NCBI GenBank assembly: GCA_022559845.1
Contig: CM040121.1
Span: 506,520,566-506,584,565, forward strand
DNA length: 64,000 bases
Source: Amorphophallus konjac
Taxonomy: Eukaryota > Streptophyta > Magnoliopsida > Alismatales > Araceae
Direction: 5' to 3'
Shown: positions 56,005 through 64,000 of the stretch, one piece after another
Numbering within the stretch: the stretch's first letter is position 1
Layout of the letters: every line of letters starts with the position of its first letter
Program-made: the position numbers and the translations under genes
Notes under the pieces: model-generated
Databases searched by the model: none
Seen by the model: only the letters and a program-made list of their open reading frames with translations
What the model was told of the DNA's origin: nothing

Positions 56005-58704
56005 CAACCCGAATTTAAAATACTGAATAAATAAGATTATTTAATTACCTTCTCAAATCAAAAATTTTGAAAATAATAAAAAATATGTAACCCTATAGAA
56101 AAAGGAATTTATAACAAATTTGCTGAAATTTAAAACCCCAAAAGAAAATTTGAAATAGGTTTATTTGCCTAAATTAGAACTTATTAGGTTAACTCGGTGT
56201 TAGGAATAACCAACCCATATCTAGCTTAATTGGACCTTAATTCTCGACCTAATGGGCTCAAATCGAAGCCTAAACCCTTAGTCCACCTATGGTGGTCGAT
56301 TGCCCTTGAAAACCCTAACCCTAGAACCTCTAAATTCGGATGGCGACGTTAGATAAGGTAAACCGCAAATCTTTCACGGATTTTTGTCCCCAAATTTCCT
56401 AGATCGAATCGGGACTCTAGGAGGGTCTCTTAGCTCTATAATATGAAGGCCATGCACCCAGCAAACCCTATTTTGCTCTGGTGGCCGGTGTCGTGCTAGA
56501 TCGAGGGAGGATTCGGTGAGTCAAGGCGAGGCATCTAGGGTTCCGACGTCCATCCTCCCATTCTTCTTAAATCGATTAAGGTAGGTTTTCTCTCATGCCA
56601 AATCCTCATTAATATACATCAACGTGTGCACCTTTAAGTGTTCTTTCATTTGGTACCATTATGCCTAATTTTTATGAAGTTTATCGATCAAAATCGAGTT
56701 TTGAATCAAGGTGTGTCGGAGTTCGCCGGAAGGTGAGGCCCTGTTTCAGATCGCAGTACTCCCAGTGACCGCGACCTCTGAACGTGACACCACGAAAATC
56801 GTGACAATAGATTTTCTATATTTTTCAAATTTTTGGAATTTGCTAAAACCTGATAGAACGCGGCTCCCTGTAGACCGCTTCCACCAAATCGCGGCCAGGA
56901 CCCAACCACGTTTTGTCCCTACATTTCTCAGCAGAACCCTAGTTTCTCCCATGCTTAAGCTCTACTATTCACTATTAGACAGCATGTTTCTAGGTTAATA
57001 ATGTTACAGAACGCACTATTTAACTAGGGCTTTTGAAGTAATTATTCTAATTTCTAATAGATGATCATCTCTATGTCTATTCCATCTTCCTTATTATCTC
57101 CATGTCATCTCATGATGAAAAAGAGTAGATCAACTTGCTGTTCAACTTATTTAGAGGTTCTTAAACTTTCGTGCTTTCATGACATCCTAAGCCTCCATGA
57201 TTATTCGGTGTTTTCCTTAGAATAGAATTTTGTAAAAGTGTTGTTTGAAAGTCAGGCCACCTCGGTTGTATTTACTCATTGTTCTACTAGTTTCCATGTT
57301 ATTGCATACCCCAATTCTTGGTATAGTTGGAACCCTCCGCCGGATATTCTTTCCGTTAGACTGGAACCACTATATCAAGGCCTCCGTAAGTCTCCGCGAG
57401 CCTGGGATTCCCACTAGGACGCTGAGTAGGTTGTACTCTAAAAACCCTGAACCCACTGGAATCCACGTCCAACTATGTAGGATAGGGTTTGATCGGCCTT
57501 TGGAAGGGTAGAATAAGGCTCTATCCAAGTTCTGCCAGCTCTGTCGTGAACGCAGCCCTCGAGGAACCGCGTTCAGGCCTCTGCTTGGGATGGGGGTGGA
57601 CTGTTAAACCACTTTCTCCTCACCCTGAAGGATCGCGGTTCTTGCCTGACCGCTTTATCCTTATTGCGGCTCTCTGCCTGATCGCGTTCTGTCTGGTCGC
57701 GGAGGCGCGACCAACCGCGTCCTTGTGATCGCGGATCAATTCTGACCGCATTCTAGCCCGATGTTTCGAGTTCTTGTTTCCTACGTCTGTGTTATAGAGA
57801 TTCAAGTCTAGTCTAGATTCTAGCCTCTCCTGGCTATTATTCCTTGATAGTCATGACCTTTATTGGGTCTATTCTAGAATCTTATTCCTAGAAATCATTT
57901 GAATCCTATTTCTAAAAGACTTTCCCCTTGGATTAATGAGCTTGTTTGTTTGAATTCTTCTGAGAAATCCATATCTCTACTCGAATTGCCTTGGTTACAT
58001 GACTTATCCTTGGAATAATCTTATTTTTTACATGAGCATATTATTGAAATTATGTTGCCATTATTAAATTGTCTAGAAAATATTAATATGGGACTTTGGG
58101 TCCACTGCGACACTCAATGCTAGGCGATATTTATAAGGGCCCGGATCTGGTCCTAAGGGCGAGGCAAAGTCCAAAAGTATATCGGTATTATGAATGAATA
58201 GGTGTGGCATTGCACCAACTATATGCAAGATTGATTCTAGAAAAAATTACATACTTGGCATGATTCGTATATGTGACTTGACATGTTTTGGATATTGAGG
58301 CCCAGAAGGGGTAATTTGTTGTTATGAATTCTTTCTCTTGTACATGTTATTGGCTATTCGTTCCTTATCTTGCACTTGTAATTATCTTCTTGTCTACCTT
58401 GGATAGTCCACTCTCTTGATTAGTTTTTCCATCATGCATCATGTAGCAATTTTCCATACAACGTTAAAAATGCTAAACACTTATATTTTACCTGATGATA
58501 GAGATGTAATTCTTATTGAGCATTTTGCTCACTCAGTTTCTTCTTAACATTTTTTAGGTAATAATGAAGGTGTTTCACATGATGGGGAGGGACAAGAGTG
58601 AAAGAGAATCTAGAGTCTTGAAGATTGGGTCCTTTTTATTTTTTGAGTCTAGTCCTGTAATTGAGTCTTTTTCCTTCCTTTTTATCAATGTAAGAGTGAG
58701 TCAG
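56005..58704 (+). repeat. Probable gypsy LTR or LTR fragment
   Basis: It starts around TGTAGCAACCCGAATTT, a form close to the TGTAACACCCC starts of gypsy LTRs, and has TTGAGCATTTTGCTCACTCA near 58518, also common in such LTRs. It contains a GACCGCG/ATCGCGG motif array (56745-57750). The right end is cut at 58704/58705 by the truncated gag-only element. No target duplication found. Confidence 0.45.
56745..57750. repeat. GACCGCG/ATCGCGG motif array
   Basis: More than a dozen ACCGCG, GACCGC or ATCGCGG sites cluster at 56745-56900 and 57540-57750, in both orientations. This is yet another GC-rich core embedded in AT-rich LTR-like DNA. Confidence 0.6.
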
Positions 58705-58766
58705 CGATGCAACCTTTCCAGCCATGGGCCAAGGTCATCACCTCTGTATATCGGAGGATGAGCCAT
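58705..58766 (-). pseudogene. gag: gag N-terminal stub (about 21 codons)
   Basis: The minus frame from ATG at 58764-58766 reads MAHPPIYRGDDLGPWLERLH, matching the start of the tandem-complex gag (MANPPIFRGDDLGPW). It runs off at the truncation point. It supports Met of MANPP/MAHPP as the real gag start. Confidence 0.85.
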
Positions 58767-59013
58767 CAGAACAGATGACAAGCAGATTGAAGGCACGAAG
58801 CAATCGACAACAAAGCACCACAACCAGATAAGCAAGGCAAGGAACTAACTCAGTGAAACTGAATACAGAACACAAGAGGCACACTTATGAAATGCACCAA
58901 ATAGAAATGCACTAAGACAGTAAATCAAAACGATTTCAAAAGACCCACTCTGAAATGCACTAAACAGTTAGCAGGATCCTCTGCAGATTGTTAGATCTGT
59001 TAAGTCAGAGACC

Positions 59014-59025
59014 GCTCTGATACCA
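59014..59025 (-). other. Primer-binding site (tRNA-iMet), truncated element
   Basis: TGGTATCAGAGC on the minus strand, two bases from the LTR end. Confidence 0.93.
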
Positions 59026-59402
59026 AGTGTTGGGTTCATTGCAAGTATTCAGAGGGGGGGTGAATGAATATAGCCTATAAAAATTTTGCCCAATTAAAAT
59101 TTAAAGCAATCAGAGATGCGGAATTAAAAACTATTGCAGATATATAGAGCGAACCTAAGCAAGTCTAAACATTAGACTGAATCAAATCAAAGGAGCTTGT
59201 GCCTTAAAGCATTCAGACAGAAAACCCAATTGAGGCGCTCCTAACATTCATCTAGCGAAATCAGATAAAAGAGATCAAACCACAGTCAAACATATAGTGA
59301 GTGCAGCAAATAGATGAACACTTATAGAACATCAAACCAAAGCGCCCCTAAGCATTCATCTAGCGCCAACCACACAAGAATTCAAACCACTACACAAAGG
59401 GT

Positions 59403-59459
59403 TTTTAGGTGGTTCGGTCCAGCAGACCTACATCCACCCCACACTCAAACTGAGTGTGG
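59403..59459 (-). other. Conserved two-hairpin block, truncated element LTR
   Basis: TTTTAGGTGGTTCG, hairpin 1 GGTC-CAGCA-GACC, linker CTACATCCACC, hairpin 2 CCACACTC-AAACT-GAGTGTGG. Loop bases differ from the tandem family while stems and linkers are the same. Confidence 0.75.
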
Positions 59460-60043
59460 ATTCCGCTGACTCACAGCTTGAACAGCTGGGCATCACAGCT
59501 TGCCATACATCCGCTGGGCAACACAGCTTGCCGTCCGATGAATCCTCCTCGCCCCGCTGAGCAACACAGCTTGCTGTCCAGTGGAATCCTCCACTGCAAA
59601 CCGCTGGGCAATACAGCTTAGCCGTCCAGAGGCAGCACCTCTGCAATCCGCTGACTGACAGCTTAAACAAAGATGTAAAATAGAAAACAGAAAATAGAAC
59701 AAGACAGCAATCGGAAAGCTGTAAGCAATGAAGCACAATGTGGCTCTTAAAGAGCTGGATGGCCTGGATTTGATCCACGGTCCATCAAGAACAGATCTCC
59801 CTCGATCTCACTCTCTTTCTTCACTCTCTCTCTTTCTCTTTCTTCTCTGCTGCACTTCTCTTCTTCTCTCGATCTCTGTTCTCCTTTTCTCTCTTTCTCT
59901 TTTTCTTTTCTTCTGCTGGATCGTGGAAGCTCTCTCTTCTTTTTCTCTTTTTCTTATCTCAGCTTCTGCTTTCTGCTTTTTCTTCTCTTCTTCTACTCCC
60001 AGGCTTCGATCACGATCAGCCTCCATCTGAAGACGAAGGCTCC

Positions 60044-60174
60044 AATATATACCAGCAGCAGTAAGGAGATAGGGCGTGTGCTTCCCACGCCTTCCGTCCA
60101 GAAGATTCCTCCTCGGATCACGTGCTCAGCACCCACCTCAGATCACGTGTCAGGTGCCAGCTTCAGGTCACGTG
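60044..60174 (-). promoter_or_regulatory. Core promoter: TATA-like box and three G-boxes
   Basis: On the minus strand TATATATT is at 60044-60051 and CACGTG at 60119-60124, 60144-60149 and 60169-60174. The G-boxes are exactly 25 bp apart. The tandem family has two. Confidence 0.65.
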
Positions 60175-60269
60175 CCCATTCATCAGTACGCTCAGCAACT
60201 GGAGTTAGATGGCGTCAACCCACTTGCTCCAAGGAGTTGACGCACCCTTCAGAGATCTTCAACCCTTTT

Positions 60270-60555
60270 TAACTGCTGTGTCGACGCTTCCAACCCGTGG
60301 CGTTAACGCATTGATGCGTTCTAGTGAGCAGGTCTTCAGCAGATAGACGTGCTGCGTTGACGCTCTCAGCATGCTGCGTTGACGCATGGAGCTACAGCGT
60401 CGATGCTGCCAATGTACTCCAGAGGCTGCAATAAGGGATACTTGAACTGCTGCGTCCACGCTACTTGATCAATGCGTTGACGCCCCAGAGTAATCCACAA
60501 GCTTCTTTCTTGATTGTTTGAACTACTGCGTTCACGCCACTTGATCAAGGCGTTG
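60270..60555 (-). repeat. GCGTTGACGC motif array
   Basis: About nine copies of GCGTTGACGC, GCGTTAACGC or GCGTCGA-type motifs with short irregular spacers, directly upstream of the G-boxes in element sense. The arms GCGT/ACGC are palindromic around a two-base centre. Confidence 0.8.
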
Positions 60556-60684
60556 ACGCATTGGTGTGTTCCAGCAGCGGAAATTGGATGGCTTCAACCC
60601 TCTTGCTTTAAGGGGTTCATTAGCCTCTTCAGTCCCTGTCAGACAGATGAAACGAAGTCATCAGTTCTAAGTTTATGCATTGCA

Positions 60685-61830
60685 TTGTATAGACTTTGCT
60701 GTGAGGGTAAAGGCTAAAGAAACGTACAAACTTTATGATACTTAGATGAAAAACAGGCGAAAGCAATGTAGAGACTTCAGACTGCAGGAACGTGTGAACA
60801 ACCAATGTGTAGACTCTTCAATCGCCAGACTTTGAAGCACAAAGGCAATGTACAGACTTTGCCTTAAAAATGAATGTAAAGACTTAGAATCAAAGAGGCG
60901 TTGTGTAGACTTTGAACCAGTGTACAGACTTGGAAGCTTGAGCCAATGAATAGACTTGAGACGCTTAAGGCGATGTACAGACTTGTTGAGGCTCAAGCGG
61001 TGTACAGACTTCGAAATTCCACTGTGGATGTATAGACTTGAATGAGTGAAGCCCAATGTATAGACTTGATGTGTAGCTGAAGCCTTGAACGTAGGAATAG
61101 GCTGGAGTGTATAGACTTCAGGCTTCAGAACCGAATGTTCAGACTTTGCCTAAGAAACGTAGGGAAAGACCCCAGTGTATAGACTTTGCCTTGAACGAAG
61201 GTAAGTGATGAGTGTATAGACTTTCACGATGTGTAGACTTAGAAACGTGAAAGCTACAGTGAAGGAGTGTACACACTTGACCAATTCAAAGGCAAACCGA
61301 GTGTACAGACTCTGAGTCCAAACCCAACGGCTGTACAGACTTAGAATGTGAAGACTGATGTACAGACTTCATTAATCAAAGCATGAATGAGACGCTGTAC
61401 ACACTTAGCCTAGGACAATGTATAGACTCATTCAAATGAAGAGCTTCCAGTGTATGGACTTGAGTTAAGTGCATTGGCTGTACAGACTTCAATTAGAAGA
61501 TGCCCGGTGTACAGACTTGAAGAAGAGATGCCAATGTACAGACTTAATGATATGAACACTAAGGCATGCTGTACAGACTTACTCGATCAAGCTGATGTAC
61601 AGACTTTGATACCCAGACAGTCAGTGTTCTGATGGGTCGACGCATCAGCAAGGGTGGGTCGACCCACTACTGTTCATACTAACTAAGCAGAGTGTAGATA
61701 GATGAAATAATGAAATAATGCACACGGCTGACAGACTTGAAGTGAACTGAATGAACATGATGTACAGACTTCAAGGCTTGAATGCAAATGATGCACACTT
61801 CCAATGTAGAGACTAGCACTTACTGCTATT
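60685..61830 (-). repeat. Large TGTACAGACTT motif array
   Basis: Roughly 30 or more copies of TGTACAGACTT or TGTATAGACTT, spaced 15-45 bp apart. This is an expanded version of the roughly 400-bp array in the tandem family. A GGGTCGAC pair lies within it near 61636-61662. Confidence 0.85.
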
Positions 61831-62136
61831 CAGACTATGCAGATACATGCAGAGACATGATATCTGACAAAACGCAATTCAGATATATAAAGAACAAATG
61901 CCATCAATGCTAAACATCATCATTCATGTTGCTATCATATGCAGAATGCTCAAGGATAAGAATGCACAGAAATGCACTTTGTTTATTGCAATCATCAAAA
62001 CACAATAGCATTGCTAACATCAAAATACAATATCAAATGCACTCAAATGCACTCACTGTCTTGCTATCATCAAAACCAAATAGCATTGCTATCATCAAAG
62101 TAACATAGCACATGCTTGTGCCTAAGGGGCACAACA

Positions 62137-63500
62137 TAAATAGGCCACCCCACTCCCTCATATTTAATCTTTTGGTCAATCACAAAAATTGAGTGTTCTA
62201 GTGCAATTGGAGTGGATTCTCCATCTCTCTCTCCCTCTCTCTCTCTCTCTTCAAGAGGGGGTGCCACTTTCTCTCTCCTCCCCTCCCAACCACTTTCTCT
62301 CTCCCTTCCCCCTCCATTAAAGCTACTCCAACTCCCCACAACCCCTCTCTTTACTCCACCCCATCCCCAAGGTAGCCTCCACCTATCCCCACTCCACCCT
62401 CCAACCACCAACCACCCACTCCCCTTCCCCAAGCACCTCTCTCATCTCCCAAGGGAGAATTCTCCACTCCCCAAGCATCCTTTTCCATTCCCCACACACC
62501 TCTTCCCACCCCCAAGACCAGAAAATAATCCCACCCTTAAACCCATTTTCAAATACTCCTTCCCTATCCCCTCCCAACACCAAATTCCCAGCTTCCCCTC
62601 CCTCCACCTGCTAGACCTCCTTCTAGCCCCCATTTTGCCACTCCCTCACCTTGGATCACCCCCTCCAAGACCCCCTCACAGCCAGGGTTCACCCCACACT
62701 CATCCACCCCCATTTCGCCCCGTGTCCTACTCCATTTCCTATCGACAGGTTGCAGCTCTAGCAGCAGTTTGCAGGAAGCAAGCTAGGGTCCTAGAAGCAG
62801 CATCGTCTCTGGACCTTCCTTGATCCTTCTGGTGGCAAGTCATATACCTCTGGAAAGGTCGTCCAGAGAGCTTTCTAGGCGAGGTGGTTTCGTCATTGTC
62901 CAAGCACCGAGCTGCCCGTGAGAGTGATTCTTCCTCGACTGCGTAGAACTACTCAGGCAGAGAACCAAAGCTCCATATCATGTTCGACCATGGATACCCC
63001 CTTGCAGTCTGGGTGCAAAACTTGGTTGAGGGCTTCTCCTTCAAGTCCTCTCACATCCCCAAGAAGTAGAGCTAAGTTTGGACCTCGGCATCAAAAGTTC
63101 CAAATTTTCCATTCCAAGTGTGTCAGGTCAGTTTTCCTGAGCCAGAACAGACACATCCCTGTTGTTTGGGCCTTCACGATCAGCTCCAACATCTTCCGAT
63201 GGCTCCGTTGGTCCCGAAGGAAAGAAGACTCATCCACGATCGCAACGGTACTAGTCTCGCCTCCAACAGAGTATGGGACAGTTCGTGGTGCCCCCGTCTT
63301 CTAGCAGCATCACCCTGGTAGCAACCAGAACCAGCGAAGACCAGCCCTGTTCTAGGCTCTACCCCGGCCAGCGGCATCGTCACGAAATTCTAAGAAAATC
63401 AGGCGTCTTCCTAAGACAAGTTAGAGAATTTCGGCATTGGTTGCAGGCTATTCAGAGTTCGATATGTTATGTTAGATGGACGCAGTCTATCTCCACGAAG
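62137..63500. other. Region right of the truncated element, possible older LTR
   Basis: It opens TAAATAGGCC, followed by CT-rich and CCCT-rich leader-like sequence (62205-62480). That is what one would see if the gag-only element had landed in a TATAAATA promoter. A proline-rich 203-codon frame (62212-62823) is low complexity and not called. From 62830 to 63500 I see nothing I can assign. Confidence 0.4.
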
Positions 63501-64000
63501 TGTGGATCTAGAGGGGGGTGAATAGATCTACTGCCTAATTAAAAAATCAGTAAGAGGTTCTAATGCAGAATATAGGCAAATCTATTAAAACACTAACTCG
63601 AGTGTATAAACTGAGCTGAAGCACAAGCAATCTGTGAAGATAATCAAAAGATTCAGTCACGCACACAGTGCATGGACAATCACACAAACACAAGGCACCC
63701 AAGATTTTTAGGTGGTTCGGTCAAAGACCTACGTCCACCCCACACTCAACCGAGTATGGCTTACTGCTGCGCAGTACAGCTTGCGTCTGCTGGGCACTAC
63801 AGCTTGGCCTACAAACTGCTGAGCAACACAGCTTGCTGTCTGAGACAAGTCTCGCCTGCTGAGGATTACAGCTTCACCTGTCTAGTGGAATCCTCCACTG
63901 CAACTGCTGGGGTTTACAGCTTACCCGACCAGAGGCAGCACCTCTGCTAACAGCTGACTCACAGCTTGAAGAAACAAGAGTTCAAAAAGTAAAGACAGAA
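63501..64000 (-). repeat. Partial LTR of another gag-only-type family
   Basis: It starts TGTGGATCTAGAGGGGGGTGAATAG, like the LTR ends at 7642 and 59028. It then has the two-hairpin block (63706-63759) and a GCTG/CAGC array (63764-63968), and runs off the window. No primer-binding site precedes it, so it may be a solo LTR. The hairpin 2 stem has one mismatch (GAGTATG). Confidence 0.75.

Larger units (their letters stand above)
58705..62136 (-). mobile_element. Truncated gag-only element, related to the tandem complex
   Basis: A complete 3109-bp 5' LTR (59028-62136), primer-binding site and the first codons of gag, cut at 58705. The rest of the internal region and the 3' LTR are missing. The LTR ends match the tandem family (TGTTG and CACAACA), and the terminal 250 bp are close to those of LTR A, but the middle is clearly diverged. 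It is a sister family or older copy. Confidence 0.88.
59028..62136 (-). repeat. LTR of truncated element (3109 bp)
   Basis: Two-hairpin block 59403-59459, GCTG/CAGC array 59464-59674, CT-rich leader without the 198-bp duplication, TATA-like TATATATT at 60044-60051, three CACGTG boxes, GCGTTGACGC array 60270-60555 and a TGTACAGACTT array 60685-61830. The ACACGAAGT array of the tandem family is absent, and its place is taken by the other two arrays. Confidence 0.9.

Noticed and set aside
62212..62823. 203-codon proline-rich frame
   Set aside because: Low-complexity CT/CCCT tract. No family recognised, and more likely an LTR leader.

Overview
This is plant nuclear DNA, almost certainly from an angiosperm with a large genome. 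I cannot name the species. The window is a deeply nested pile of LTR retrotransposons. I found no intact cellular gene, rRNA, tRNA or CRISPR array. The signs of a plant are Copia/Sirevirus-type gag with CCHC knuckles, tRNA-iMet primer-binding sites (TGGTATCAGAGC), a Ty3/gypsy pol of the Tat type with an extra RNase H domain, plant promoter motifs (TATA plus CACGTG), and a decayed S-locus-type receptor kinase fragment.

Region 1-18691 is a tandem complex of one non-autonomous, gag-only element on the minus strand, arranged LTR-internal-LTR-internal-LTR. The LTRs are about 3.03 kb and the repeat period is about 8.01 kb. The leftmost LTR runs off the window. Each internal region has one gag reading frame of about 850 codons, broken differently in the two copies, plus about 2.2 kb of non-coding DNA. 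No protease, integrase or reverse transcriptase is visible. The complex lies inside the reverse transcriptase region of an older Tat gypsy element, whose remains run from 18692 to 49516. In order these are RT/RNase H, second RNase H and integrase; an antisense Transposase_28-like gene with a putative intron; and the 3' LTR.

The Tat element was also hit by a 1434-bp solo LTR (20949-22382, duplication TCTCG), by a non-coding gypsy element (LARD-like, 22637-42565, duplication ATACA) and by a 2215-bp solo LTR (43431-45645, duplication CCCTT). The LARD-like element carries two insertions. One is a second gag-only Sirevirus-like element (22948-32789, plus strand, duplication CTCTT) in its 5' LTR. 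The other is a second solo LTR of the CCCTT family (37213-39304, duplication GTAAC) in its internal region. The target duplications, plus an intact sister LTR that preserves an empty site, make this order of events well supported.

From 49517 to 64000 the DNA is older and more decayed. It holds an S-domain receptor kinase fragment, a complete 444-bp TRIM with 189-bp LTRs, a gypsy gag remnant, a probable gypsy LTR, a truncated relative of the gag-only family with a full 3.1-kb LTR, and the start of another such LTR at the right edge.

The most interesting signal lies in the LTRs of the gag-only family. Divergent members share a two-hairpin block about 200-470 bp from the LTR 3' end. Its stems change sequence while staying paired, and the linkers between them are conserved. 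Several members also have a leader array of small GCTG/CAGC hairpins. Upstream of the TATA box they carry dense arrays of short dyad motifs whose core differs by family (GTCGAC, ACACGAAGTGT, TGTACA, GCGTTGACGC).
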